Assembly: GCA_965369375.1 (NCBI GenBank)
Contig: CBDUQN010000002.1
Location: 1-64,000 of the forward strand
Direction of reading: 5' to 3'
From: CBDUQN01 sp965369375
GTDB lineage: Bacteria > Krumholzibacteriota > Krumholzibacteriia > Krumholzibacteriales > Krumholzibacteriaceae
Length of the DNA: 64,000 bases
The position numbers and the translations under genes are program-made. The notes beneath the pieces are model-generated. The model was not told the DNA's origin, did no database searches, and saw only the letters and a list, made by a program, of their open reading frames with translations. The stretch's first letter is position 1; each line of letters opens with the position of its first letter. This document shows, one piece after another, positions 51,133 to 60,101 of the stretch.

Positions 51133-53385
51133 ATGATTGCAAAGGCGATGATGATCATTGCGGCGGGTCTGCTTCTCGCTTCCGCCGGTAATGCTATCGA
51201 AATCGGATCGATAGAGGTAGAGGGGAACATCAATGTTTCCGAGGAGAAGATTCTGTCCATCTTCGCGATCCGTGTGGGCGAGGAATTCAAACCCGAGCGG
51301 GTTTCTTCGGGCGTCAGGGCGCTCTTCAACACGAAAGATTTCTCCGATATCGAGGTTCGGTACGTCGAGGAGGAGGGCAAAGCGGTACTGATCGTCGTCA
51401 TCAGGGAGTACCCGCGGGTGAAAGAGGTGCGGTTCATCGGCAACGATCATATCGATGATGATGATCTGAGAAACAAGATCCTTCTCCGGGAGGGTTTCTT
51501 CGCCAGGCCGGCCATGATGACCAGGGATGTTGCGACGATCAAGGGGATGTACGAGGAGAAGGGATATAACAAGGCGGAGATAGAGATCAAGCAGACACCG
51601 AAGGAGAAGGAGCACAAGGTAATCGTTACATACGCAGTCGATGAGGGTGAAAAGGTCAAGATACGCAACATCGACTTTCTCGGCAACGGGGCGATCAGCT
51701 CCAAGGAGCTGCGCAAGGCGATGGAGAGCAAGACCGACAACTGGCTGCGGGGCGGAGAGTACAAAGCGGCCGTGCTCGAGGAGGATCTCAAGAAGATCAA
51801 GCAGCTCTATGCCAATCAGGGCTATCTCGATGCCGTGGTAATGCTCGGAGAGCAGGTGGAGATCGACGGCGGAAAACACGTCGATATCTTTATCGAGATC
51901 GACGAGGGCAGGCCCTATTACGTAGGCGAGGTTACCTGGTCGGGCAATACGATAGTCAGCGACGAAGAGATCGAAGCGGTGATCGCGCTATACGAGGGGG
52001 ATCGCTATTCGGTCGAGTACGTCGAGATGAATCAGATGGCGATAAACAGCAAATATATGGAGCAGGGGTACATATGGAGCAGGGTCATCCCGGAGCAGGA
52101 GGTTCGCCGGGGGAAGATCGACCTGCATCTCAAGGTCGTCGAGAACAATCCCGCCCATATACACGAGATAAAGATCAGCGGCAACACCAAGACGTTCGAA
52201 AATATCATTCGAAGGGAACTGGGAGTCTATCCGGGAGACAGATTCATACTCAGTGACGTCCAGCGAAGCCTCAGGGACATCTTCGCGCTCGGTTATTTCA
52301 ACGGGCCTCCGCAGGTCGGGACGGAACCGGTGAATGAGGAAGGAGATATCAATCTCCTCATCTCCGTGGAGGAGAAACAGACCGGGTACTTCAGAATGGG
52401 CGCGGGGTTTTCGCAGCTCAATTCGATTACGGGTTTCTTCGGCGTAACCGAGAACAATTTCCTCGGCCGGGGCAAGCGGGTATCGATCGACTGGGAGTTT
52501 GGCAAATACCGTCAGAATCTGAACCTGTCATACTCCGAGCCGTACTTCCTCGGCACGAACAACTCGATGACCGTCTCGATTTTCAACTGGATACAGAACA
52601 GGGTCCAGCAGCAGTTTTACACCGACCGGCGCAAGGGTTTCTCGGTGCAGCTCGGGCGGCCCTTTCCGCTCCTCGACTACACGAGGATATTCACGAGCTA
52701 CCGCTTAGAGAATGTCAACCTGTATGATTTCTCACCGCTTTATCCTTTATCGGGTTCACTTCGCCACACCGACTGGCCGCTCAACAAGAGCAGTCTGCTC
52801 GTCAGCATTGCGCGAAACTCGACGGATAATCCCTTTCATCCGACGAGGGGGTCGATCACGAACCTCTCGGCGGAATTCACCGGAGGACCGCTCGGAGGCA
52901 ATGTCGATTTCATGAGATACTCGGCCAGCTTTTCCTGGTTCAGAAGCATATTATGGAGATTTACGTATCACATGGCCGTCAAGGGCGCCGTTATCGACAG
53001 GTTTGCCGGTGGCGCCCCGGTCGAGGAATTCGAGAAGTACCGCCTCGGTGGAAACCGCCGGTATGCCTTGCGCGGATACGATTTCTACGAGGTGGTTCCC
53101 GAGGGGAATGATATATACGTGGGAGGGCGTTTCTTTTCAATATTCACGCAGGAGGTGCTTTTTCCCTTTACACCGGCGATTTACGGGCTCGTATTCTACG
53201 ATGTCGGAAACACATGGAACTCGTTCAGCGGGGCGCAGCTCTCGAACATGAGACGGGGTTTGGGGTTCGGCATCAGGTTGGAAATGCCCGGCATCGGAAA
53301 CCTTGGATTTGATTATGGTTACGGTTTTGACAAACGCGGCGGCGGAGCGTGGGAACCGCACTTCGCCTTCGGAACTTTCTTTTAA
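51133..53385 (+). CDS. bamA: Outer-membrane assembly factor BamA
   Basis: BamA is the barrel core of the Bam complex. The 750-residue protein has a signal peptide (MMIIAAGLLLASAGNA, cleaved near residue 20), five POTRA domains (about 20-400, first IGSIEVEGNINVSEEKILSI, last IHEIKISGNTKTFENIIRR), and a C-terminal barrel with LGGNRRYALRGYDF near residue 635, the RGY/F loop that stabilises the barrel. It ends in FAFGTFF, an aromatic C-terminus. ATG 51133 follows AGGTGGA and was preferred over 51040, which would add 31 non-signal residues. Skp and the lpx genes follow. Confidence 0.95.
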   Translation: MIAKAMMIIAAGLLLASAGNAIEIGSIEVEGNINVSEEKILSIFAIRVGEEFKPERVSSGVRALFNTKDFSDIEVRYVEEEGKAVLIVVIREYPRVKEVRFIGNDHIDDDDLRNKILLREGFFARPAMMTRDVATIKGMYEEKGYNKAEIEIKQTPKEKEHKVIVTYAVDEGEKVKIRNIDFLGNGAISSKELRKAMESKTDNWLRGGEYKAAVLEEDLKKIKQLYANQGYLDAVVMLGEQVEIDGGKHVDIFIEIDEGRPYYVGEVTWSGNTIVSDEEIEAVIALYEGDRYSVEYVEMNQMAINSKYMEQGYIWSRVIPEQEVRRGKIDLHLKVVENNPAHIHEIKISGNTKTFENIIRRELGVYPGDRFILSDVQRSLRDIFALGYFNGPPQVGTEPVNEEGDINLLISVEEKQTGYFRMGAGFSQLNSITGFFGVTENNFLGRGKRVSIDWEFGKYRQNLNLSYSEPYFLGTNNSMTVSIFNWIQNRVQQQFYTDRRKGFSVQLGRPFPLLDYTRIFTSYRLENVNLYDFSPLYPLSGSLRHTDWPLNKSSLLVSIARNSTDNPFHPTRGSITNLSAEFTGGPLGGNVDFMRYSASFSWFRSILWRFTYHMAVKGAVIDRFAGGAPVEEFEKYRLGGNRRYALRGYDFYEVVPEGNDIYVGGRFFSIFTQEVLFPFTPAIYGLVFYDVGNTWNSFSGAQLSNMRRGLGFGIRLEMPGIGNLGFDYGYGFDKRGGGAWEPHFAFGTFF

Positions 53386-53458
53386 AAGAGGTTTCGCGTG
53401 CGACGAGATTCAGCTATCATTAACGAGCTCTATGAGAGTATCCAAAAGGAGGCGTACG

Positions 53459-53992
53459 ATGAAGTTAGCGTCAAGAGTGATTCTCGCGGCCTGTCTCTGT
53501 GCCTTTTTACCGATTCATGCGGCCATAGCGCAGGAGATCAAGCTGGGTTACATTGATACTGTCAAGATCTTTGCGGAGTTCAAGGAAACGATCGAGGCCG
53601 AAGAGCTATACAAGAAGGAAGTAGAGGCCTGGAAGAAAGAAGCAGCCGAAATGGAAACGGAACTCGCCAATCTCCGTGAGGAGATTCAGAGCCAGAGCCT
53701 CATGCTCAGCGAGGAGAAGCTCGCGGAAAAGAAACTCGTATTCGAACAGAGGCTCAAGGAGTATCAGACGTACATGACGGATGTCTTCGGTGAGGGTGGA
53801 CAGGCCGAACGCAGAAACAGAGAGCTCACACAGCCGATAGTAGAGAGGATAAACAGCGTTATCGCAGAGATGGCAGAGGCACAGGGGTACGATGTCATCC
53901 TCGATTCGGCGCAGGGAAATATCATCTATGCAAAAAAAGAACTCGATCTGACCGAGTTCGTCCTCGAGAAATTGCGCACCGAGCTGGAATAG
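53459..53992 (+). CDS. skp: Periplasmic chaperone Skp/OmpH
   Basis: Skp holds unfolded outer-membrane proteins on the way to BamA. The 177-residue protein has a signal peptide (ASRVILAACLCAFLPIHAAIA, cleaved near residue 24), the OmpH start KLGYIDTVKIFAEFKETIEA and a long coiled coil (KKEVEAWKKEAAEMETELAN to KKLVFEQRLKEYQTY). The end reads VILDSAQGNIIYAKKELDLT, as in the family. It follows bamA in the usual order. The AAGGAGGC ribosome site fixes ATG 53459. Confidence 0.92.
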   Translation: MKLASRVILAACLCAFLPIHAAIAQEIKLGYIDTVKIFAEFKETIEAEELYKKEVEAWKKEAAEMETELANLREEIQSQSLMLSEEKLAEKKLVFEQRLKEYQTYMTDVFGEGGQAERRNRELTQPIVERINSVIAEMAEAQGYDVILDSAQGNIIYAKKELDLTEFVLEKLRTELE

Positions 53993-54115
53993 GGCTCATC
54001 CAGCGGGTGGACCGGCTTTTCTTTGCTATTTACAATGTTCGCTCTTGAACGGTACAATCCCTGAAAATCGTGTCAATAGCCGGACGTATCGCGGGTGCTT
54101 TAGTGGAATAGACTA

Positions 54116-55177
54116 ATGATTACTTACTCGCTCAAAGAATTAGCTGAAGCTGTCGGCGGTGAGATTGTCGGCGAGCGCGAGGTGAAGATAACGGGTGTGG
54201 CGGGGATCAGGGAGGCGAAGGAGGGGGAGATCACCTTTCTTGCCAACCCGAAGTACGAACCGTATCTCGCGACCACCAGGGCTTCCGCCGTTATTGCGGA
54301 CAAGGACGGCAGCTCCCCGCGCCCCATCCTCAGGGTCGAGAATCCCTACCTTGCCTTCCTGAAGGTCGTAACCCTCTTTACGGAGCGTGCCTTCGATCTC
54401 TATCCCCGCGGCATTGACACAGCCGCGATTATTGCGGAAACCGCGAAACTGGGCAAGGATGTCTCGATCGGCGCCTATTCCGTGATAGAGGAGCGTGTCG
54501 AGATCGGGGACAGGGTCACCATTCGGCCACTCGTCTCTATCTGTGATGACGTCACGATCGGCGAGGATTGCCTGATCTATCCGCACGTGACGATCCGGGA
54601 GCGGTGTGAGATAGGCAACAGGGTGATCATTCACTCAGGCGCCGTTGTTGGAAGCGACGGATTCGGGTACGCAAAGGACGGTAATAAGCATCACAAGATA
54701 CCCCAGATAGGGATAGTGCGCCTGGAGGATGATGTCGAGATAGGAGCCAATGCTACGATCGACAGGGCTACGACCGGTGTAACCCTCATCAAGCACGGTT
54801 CGAAAATAGACAATCTCGTTCAGATAGCGCATAATGTCATTGTGGGAGAAAACTCGATTCTTGCGGCGCAGGTCGGTGTCTCGGGGAGTACCGAGCTGGG
54901 CAAGAACGTTGTCCTCGCCGGCCAAGCGGGGCTGGTCGGTCATATCAGGATCGGTGACGGGGCTATGGTGGGTGCCCAGGGCGGCGTCACGAAATCAATA
55001 CCGCCGAACACGAGGGTTTCCGGCTACCCGGCACGGGAGCATGGATTCGCCCGGAAGATCTATGCGGCGTCGACGCGTCTGCCCGAGCTTCTCAAAGAGT
55101 TCAGAAAGCTCCAGAAGAGAGTCGAGGCGCTGGAGAAAGAAACAGGTAAGGATGGTTCGCCAGCAGAGAACGTTTAA
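54116..55177 (+). CDS. lpxD: UDP-3-O-acylglucosamine N-acyltransferase LpxD
   Basis: LpxD adds the second acyl chain in lipid A synthesis. The N-terminal LpxD domain (SLKELAEAVGGEIVGEREVK to ITFLANPKYEPYLATTRASA) is followed by a left-handed beta-helix of hexapeptide repeats (about 110-300), with the catalytic His in VQIAHNVIVGE. The C-terminal helix is present. Length is 353 residues. It is the first lpx gene of the block and overlaps the next gene by 26 bases. Confidence 0.95.
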   Translation: MITYSLKELAEAVGGEIVGEREVKITGVAGIREAKEGEITFLANPKYEPYLATTRASAVIADKDGSSPRPILRVENPYLAFLKVVTLFTERAFDLYPRGIDTAAIIAETAKLGKDVSIGAYSVIEERVEIGDRVTIRPLVSICDDVTIGEDCLIYPHVTIRERCEIGNRVIIHSGAVVGSDGFGYAKDGNKHHKIPQIGIVRLEDDVEIGANATIDRATTGVTLIKHGSKIDNLVQIAHNVIVGENSILAAQVGVSGSTELGKNVVLAGQAGLVGHIRIGDGAMVGAQGGVTKSIPPNTRVSGYPAREHGFARKIYAASTRLPELLKEFRKLQKRVEALEKETGKDGSPAENV

Positions 55178-56462
55178 GGATTCGTTTACCTATGAAGGTA
55201 TCGGGCTTCACACGGGCAAGAAGGTGAAGACCGTCTATCACCCCGCCCCGCCCGATACGGGGATAATCTTCAAGCGCGTGGATCTCGATCCGGCAATCGA
55301 GATTCCGGCGCGCGTCAATTATGTTCATGAAGAGGAGATCCGGCGCAACACGACGATAACGAAGCATGGAATCAATATTCACACCGTCGAGCATATCCTG
55401 GCCACCGCTTCCGGCCTGCAGGTCGACAACATGATCGTCGAGATCGACGCGGATGAGCCGCCCGAGCCGAAGGACGGCAGTTGCGCGCCGTTTGTCGAGG
55501 CCTTTCAGAAGATCGGATTCAAGAATCAGGGAGTGCCGACGAGGTTTGTGAAGATTGCGAGACCGATCACCTTTTCAGAGAACGGCTGCGAGCTCGTCGC
55601 CCTGCCGTATGACGGATTCAGGGTCAGTTTCACCATTGATTATGAAAACAAGCATATCGGAACGCAATTTGCCTCTTTCGAAATCAATCCCGAGGTTTTC
55701 ATCAAGGAGATCGCCCCGGCGCGGACCTTCGCGCTCATGTCGGATGTGGAGATGCTCAAGTCCCAGGGTTTGATCAAGGGAGGAAGCCTCGAGAACGCGA
55801 TCGTCGTCGACACGGACGGCATTCTCAACAAGGAACCGCTTCGCTTCTCGGATGAATTCGTGCGTCACAAGATACTCGATCTCCTAGGCGACCTGACACT
55901 CGTCGGAGCGCCGATCGAGGCTCATATCATTGCGCTGCGCTCCGGACACATCAGCAATCTGAAATTCGCGCGGCTGCTCTCGGATGAAGCTGAGAACAGG
56001 GCAAAGATGTCTGTCGTCGGCGGCGGAAAAATCTGGGATATCAACGTGATCCAGCAGATTATGCCGCACCGGTATCCGTTTCTCCTCGTCGACCGGATAC
56101 TCGAGCTCGAAGACAAGAAACGAGTCGTGGGAATAAAAAATGTGACGATCAATGAACCGTACTTCCAGGGTCATTTTCCGGGACATCCGATAATGCCGGC
56201 TGTTCTCATCATTGAATCGATGGCCCAGGTCGGGGGGATTCTGCTGCTTTCGAGCGTTGACAGGCCCGAGAATTACCTCGTTTACTTTATCGGAATCAAC
56301 AAGGCCAAGTTCCGCAGGCCCGTCTTTCCGGGGGACCAGGTGCGGTTCGAGCTCGATATGCTCATGCTGAGACGGCGCTTCTGCAAGATGAAGGGTGTGG
56401 CGTATGTTGACGGGCAGGTCGTGGCCGAAGCGGAGCTCACATCCTCGATCGTAAATCGCTGA
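55152..56462 (+). CDS. lpxC/fabZ: Fused LpxC deacetylase and FabZ dehydratase
   Basis: A 436-residue fusion. Residues 1-285 are LpxC, the zinc deacetylase that commits to lipid A. Its ligands match His81 (TVEHILATA), His239 and Asp243 (VRHKILDLLGD), and His266 is the catalytic base. Residues 295-436 are FabZ, which dehydrates 3-hydroxyacyl-ACP, with catalytic His306 (MPHRYPFLLVD) and Glu355 (VLIIESMAQVGG). This fusion is known in Bacteroidetes and relatives. ATG 55152 overlaps lpxD by 26 bases. No other fabZ is in the window, so this fusion may also serve fatty acid synthesis. Confidence 0.95.
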   Translation: MVRQQRTFKDSFTYEGIGLHTGKKVKTVYHPAPPDTGIIFKRVDLDPAIEIPARVNYVHEEEIRRNTTITKHGINIHTVEHILATASGLQVDNMIVEIDADEPPEPKDGSCAPFVEAFQKIGFKNQGVPTRFVKIARPITFSENGCELVALPYDGFRVSFTIDYENKHIGTQFASFEINPEVFIKEIAPARTFALMSDVEMLKSQGLIKGGSLENAIVVDTDGILNKEPLRFSDEFVRHKILDLLGDLTLVGAPIEAHIIALRSGHISNLKFARLLSDEAENRAKMSVVGGGKIWDINVIQQIMPHRYPFLLVDRILELEDKKRVVGIKNVTINEPYFQGHFPGHPIMPAVLIIESMAQVGGILLLSSVDRPENYLVYFIGINKAKFRRPVFPGDQVRFELDMLMLRRRFCKMKGVAYVDGQVVAEAELTSSIVNR

Positions 56463-56472
56463 GCAAGGAGTC

Positions 56473-57249
56473 ATGCTGACCGAGATACACGATACGGCCA
56501 TAGTTCATCCCGGCGCTCGGCTGGGCGAAAATGTTTCGATCGGTCCCTATTCCGTCATCGGAGAGCATGTCGAGATAGGGGATAATTGCACCATCGGGAG
56601 CTCGATCCTCCTGGACGGCAACACGGTGATGGGCGCAGATAACCGTGTCTTTCACGGCGCTTCGATCGGGACGGTTCCGCAGGATCTCAAATACCGCGGC
56701 GCGAAATCTTCTCTCGTGATCGGTGACAGAAACGTTTTCCGTGAATTTGTTACGATCAACATAGCCACGAATGAAGGGGAGCGCACGTACATAGGTAATA
56801 ATAATCTTCTCATGGCGTACGTCCACGTGGCCCACAATTGCTGGATAGGGGACAACGTCGTTCTCGCGAATTCGGTGAATCTCGCAGGCCATGTAACGAT
56901 ATACGATTATGTGATCGTCGGCGGAGTTGTTCCGATTCACCAGTTTGTTTCTATCGGCGCGCACTCGATCATCGGCGGCGGAAGCCGGGTCCCGAAAGAT
57001 ATTCCGCCCTTTATCAAGGTGGCGGGCAATCCCCCCCGAGTAGGCGGACTGAACAGTATCGGCCTCAAGCGGCGGGGATTCACTATTGAACAACGTTCAT
57101 TGATCAAGAAGGCTTTCTGTATGCTGTACCGTGAAGACCTGAATGTCACGCAGGCGGTAGGAAAGATAGAAATGGAGCTCCCGCAAACGCCGGAGATCGA
57201 AATGCTCGTTGATTTTGTTCGAAAGTCCAAGCGGGGCATCACGAAATAG
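56473..57249 (+). CDS. lpxA: UDP-N-acetylglucosamine acyltransferase LpxA
   Basis: LpxA puts the first acyl chain on UDP-GlcNAc. The 258-residue protein has hexapeptide repeats over residues 1-190 and the catalytic His121 in YVHVAHNCWIGD, matching His125 of the E. coli enzyme. The helical C-terminal domain (FTIEQRSLIKKAFCMLYRED) is standard. An AAGGAG lies 5 bases before ATG 56473. The neighbouring oxidoreductase may feed it a 3-amino substrate (see findings). Confidence 0.95.
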   Translation: MLTEIHDTAIVHPGARLGENVSIGPYSVIGEHVEIGDNCTIGSSILLDGNTVMGADNRVFHGASIGTVPQDLKYRGAKSSLVIGDRNVFREFVTINIATNEGERTYIGNNNLLMAYVHVAHNCWIGDNVVLANSVNLAGHVTIYDYVIVGGVVPIHQFVSIGAHSIIGGGSRVPKDIPPFIKVAGNPPRVGGLNSIGLKRRGFTIEQRSLIKKAFCMLYREDLNVTQAVGKIEMELPQTPEIEMLVDFVRKSKRGITK

Positions 57250-57291
57250 CTTTTTCCATGAACATTGCGTAGAGGAATCCTCTAAGGGGCT

Positions 57292-58245
57292 ATGAAAGGC
57301 AGCATAAAAGCGGGTGTAATCGGTGTCGGGACGCTCGGGAGGGAGCATGCGCGCATCTACGCCTCTTCAGATCATGTATCGGCGCTCGTGCTCTACGATC
57401 GGATCGAAGACCGCGCGCGGGAGGTGGCCTTGATTCACGGCGCGCAAGCCGCATCATCGATCGAGGAGCTGCTGGGAGAGTGCGATGCGGTGAGCGTCTG
57501 CACACCCGCCACCCATCATTATGAGACGGTACGGAGCGCGTTTGACCATGGCGTCGATGTCCTCGTCGAGAAGCCGATAGCTGCGAATTCGTCGGAAGCG
57601 AATCTCATGGCCCGCAGCGCGGAATCGAAGGGCTGTCTACTGCAGGTCGGACATATCGAGAGATTCAACGGGGCGTTTCAGGCGGCCCTGCCGCTGCTCG
57701 ATCACCCGCTCTTTATAGAAACACACCGTCTCTCGACATTCACGCCGAGAGGTACGGATGTTTCCGTCGTCGTCGATCTCATGATTCATGATATCGATCT
57801 GATCCTCGCTACTCTGAAATGGGACGGCATCAAGGATCTCAAAGCTTCCGGCACGAGGGTTCTCACGGATTCGCCCGACATCGTGAATGCGCGGCTCGAA
57901 TTCGAGAACGGATGCGTGGCCAATATCACCGCAAGCAGGATATCGAGGGAGCCGCTGAGAAAGATCCGGTTCTTCCAGGAGAACCGGTACGTATCGCTGG
58001 ATCTCAGACGAAAAGAGATAGAGGCTTTCGAAAAAACGGCGACGACCGATATCGAGGCCCTCCAGGCCGATCCGAGCGCTTTCATTCGAAGGTTGAACAT
58101 CGAGATTGATCGGACTGAACCCCTCAAGCGTGAGATCGATTCCTTTATCGAAGCGCATATGAACAGGAGTACGCCGCTCGTGTCGGGATTCGAAGCGGTT
58201 GCTGCCCTCGAGGTAGCGGAGATGATATTGGAACGCATTTCTTAA
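57292..58245 (+). CDS. Gfo/Idh/MocA-family oxidoreductase, candidate GnnA
   Basis: A 317-residue NAD(P)-dependent sugar dehydrogenase. The Rossmann part opens with KAGVIGVGTLGREHARIYAS, and the DVLVEKPIAANSSEA motif near residue 90 is the family signature. The second half carries the substrate domain, including QVGHIERFNGAF and DVVVDLMIHDIDLI-type residues. It lies between lpxA and lpxB. In Leptospira and Acidithiobacillus, GnnA oxidises UDP-GlcNAc at C3, and GnnB then adds an amine for amide-linked lipid A. A GnnB-like transaminase is not visible here. It may instead act on another nucleotide sugar. Confidence 0.8.
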   Translation: MKGSIKAGVIGVGTLGREHARIYASSDHVSALVLYDRIEDRAREVALIHGAQAASSIEELLGECDAVSVCTPATHHYETVRSAFDHGVDVLVEKPIAANSSEANLMARSAESKGCLLQVGHIERFNGAFQAALPLLDHPLFIETHRLSTFTPRGTDVSVVVDLMIHDIDLILATLKWDGIKDLKASGTRVLTDSPDIVNARLEFENGCVANITASRISREPLRKIRFFQENRYVSLDLRRKEIEAFEKTATTDIEALQADPSAFIRRLNIEIDRTEPLKREIDSFIEAHMNRSTPLVSGFEAVAALEVAEMILERIS

Positions 58246-58260
58246 GAGAAGGGTTTGAAG

Positions 58261-59421
58261 GTGAAGACGATCCTTCTGACCTGCGGCGAAACGAGCGGGG
58301 AGCACCATGCTTCCCGTGTCGTATATGAGCTTCGAAGCCGTGATCCGTCGGTTCGTGTCGTTGCACTCGGCGGACGCGAGCTCGAGGCCGCGGGAGCGGA
58401 AATCCTCTTTCCCATGGCGGAGTACGCATTCATGGGTTTCTCCGAAGTGATCACCCATCTTCCGAAGGTGCTTGCGCTCGAGCGAAAGATCAAGAAACTC
58501 CTGAGAAGCGGTCGTATCGATCTGTTCATGCCGGTGGACTACCCGGGGCTCAATCTCCGCCTCGCGCGTTACGCGAAAGCGGCGGGCGTTCCCGTTCTAT
58601 ATTTTGTAAGCCCGCAGGTCTGGGCGTGGGGGGGATGGCGCGTGCAGCGGATGAAGGAGATCGTTGATCTGATGACGGTCATTCTCCCCTTCGAGGAAGA
58701 GATCTATCGTCGCGCGGGGATTCCGGTTGTGTTCGTCGGTCACTCGGCGCTCGATGAGATAGAAGCGCCGGCGCTTCCCAAAGAAGCGCCGAAAGAAAAA
58801 CAACCCTTCAATATTCTGCTCTTTCCCGGAAGCCGACAGCAGGAGGTGGCGCGGATGCTTCCGCCGCTCATCGAGGCTTCGTTGATACTCAAACGCAGGT
58901 TTCCCCAGGCCCGTTTCAGGCTCGGCCTGGCGCCTCTTATCGAAGAAGAGACGCTCGATATCCCCTTGGATGCGCGGTCTTTTATCGAGATAACGAGAAG
59001 GGGCGTAGATGAACTGACCGACGCTGCTCTCGTTCTGGCCGCTTCAGGCACCGTAACCCTGCTCACGGCGATTTCGGGAACACCGATGGTCGTATTCTAC
59101 AAGACGACGATATTGACCTATTTGCTGGGGAGGCTTCTCGTGAAAATTCCCTGGATAGCCATGCCGAACGTTCTCGCAGGTAAGCGTCTAGTGCCCGAGC
59201 TCGTTCAGGGGGATGCCACGCCGGCACGCATCGCCGACGAAGCCGCCGCGCTGCTCGGCAGCGGGAACCGTTACCGGGAGCTATCGAGCAATCTCCTCGG
59301 GCTCAGAGAACGGCTGCGCGGATCGGGCGGAGCGGTCCGCGTCGCGGATGTTGCGGCGCGGATGGCGAACGGGGAGGAGATCGGCGATATGATCGGCTCT
59401 TCGATCGGAGAAGGGTCGTGA
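58261..59421 (+). CDS. lpxB: Lipid-A-disaccharide synthase LpxB
   Basis: LpxB joins two acylated glucosamine units to the lipid A disaccharide. The 386-residue protein opens with TILLTCGETSGEHHASRVVY, then YAFMGFSEVITHLPKVLAL, FMPVDYPGLNLRLARYAKAA, and VLYFVSPQVWAWGGWRVQRM. The C-terminal glycosyltransferase part has LLFPGSRQQEV and LAASGTVTLLTAISGTPMVV. The frame opens at TTG 58255, but GTG 58261 lies 7 bases after GAGAAGGG and seems better. Its stop overlaps the next start. Confidence 0.95.
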   Translation: MKTILLTCGETSGEHHASRVVYELRSRDPSVRVVALGGRELEAAGAEILFPMAEYAFMGFSEVITHLPKVLALERKIKKLLRSGRIDLFMPVDYPGLNLRLARYAKAAGVPVLYFVSPQVWAWGGWRVQRMKEIVDLMTVILPFEEEIYRRAGIPVVFVGHSALDEIEAPALPKEAPKEKQPFNILLFPGSRQQEVARMLPPLIEASLILKRRFPQARFRLGLAPLIEEETLDIPLDARSFIEITRRGVDELTDAALVLAASGTVTLLTAISGTPMVVFYKTTILTYLLGRLLVKIPWIAMPNVLAGKRLVPELVQGDATPARIADEAAALLGSGNRYRELSSNLLGLRERLRGSGGAVRVADVAARMANGEEIGDMIGSSIGEGS

Positions 59422-60101
59422 AGATACCCTTTCATATGGGGCTTACGAGCTTTTTCGGGTCGTTGCTCATACGTTTGCTCGGCGCCACCTGGCGGATCGA
59501 GTGGCGTGGGAAGGAGCATCTCGAGCGTGCGCGGCGGATGTCGTCCCGCGTGATATTTGTCTTCTGGCACGGCCGGCTTCTCGTATTGAGCTTTTCCCAC
59601 CGGCACAGGAGGATCCAGGTGCTCGCCTCGGAGCATCCCGACGGCGATCTCATGGGAAGAACGATTCAATGGCTCGGGTTCGGCCATCTGAAAGGATCTT
59701 CTTCCAGGGGTGGAGCGCGCGCCCTGCGTGAGCTCGCACATGTTCTCAGGCAGGGGCTCGAGGTAGGTTTGACGGTAGACGGTCCGCGGGGTCCCCGGGG
59801 TGTGATGCAGCAGGGAGCGATCGAGCTGAGCCGGATAGCGGACTCGGCGATCGTGCCCGTTTCGAACTCCGCCCGGCCGCGCCGCCTCTTCTCCTCCTGG
59901 GACCGGTTTCAGCTACCGGGGTTGTTTGCCAAAGTGGTGATCTCATACGGCGAACCGATTCTCGTTCCCGCCGATGCGGACACGAAGGCACGGAAAACAC
60001 TGAAGTCGACACTCGAGGAGCGGTTGAACAGGCTCACGGCGGAGTTGGACGGCGCCCTCGGCTACCGCGGATCGGAAATATGGCCTCATGAGAATAGTTG
60101 A
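59418..60101 (+). CDS. DUF374 lysophospholipid acyltransferase-like protein
   Basis: A 227-residue DUF374 protein, related to the acyltransferases that work in the lipid A and phospholipid pathways. Motifs are VIFVFWHGRLLVLSF (the H-based active-site region), LASEHPDGDLMGRTIQWLGF, and GLTVDGPRGPRGVMQQGAIE. GTG 59418 overlaps the lpxB stop (GTGA). Its place between lpxB and lpxK suggests a step in lipid A or in membrane lipid turnover, but the exact acceptor is unknown. It could complement the LpxL-type enzyme at 2832. Confidence 0.82.
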   Translation: MKIPFHMGLTSFFGSLLIRLLGATWRIEWRGKEHLERARRMSSRVIFVFWHGRLLVLSFSHRHRRIQVLASEHPDGDLMGRTIQWLGFGHLKGSSSRGGARALRELAHVLRQGLEVGLTVDGPRGPRGVMQQGAIELSRIADSAIVPVSNSARPRRLFSSWDRFQLPGLFAKVVISYGEPILVPADADTKARKTLKSTLEERLNRLTAELDGALGYRGSEIWPHENS

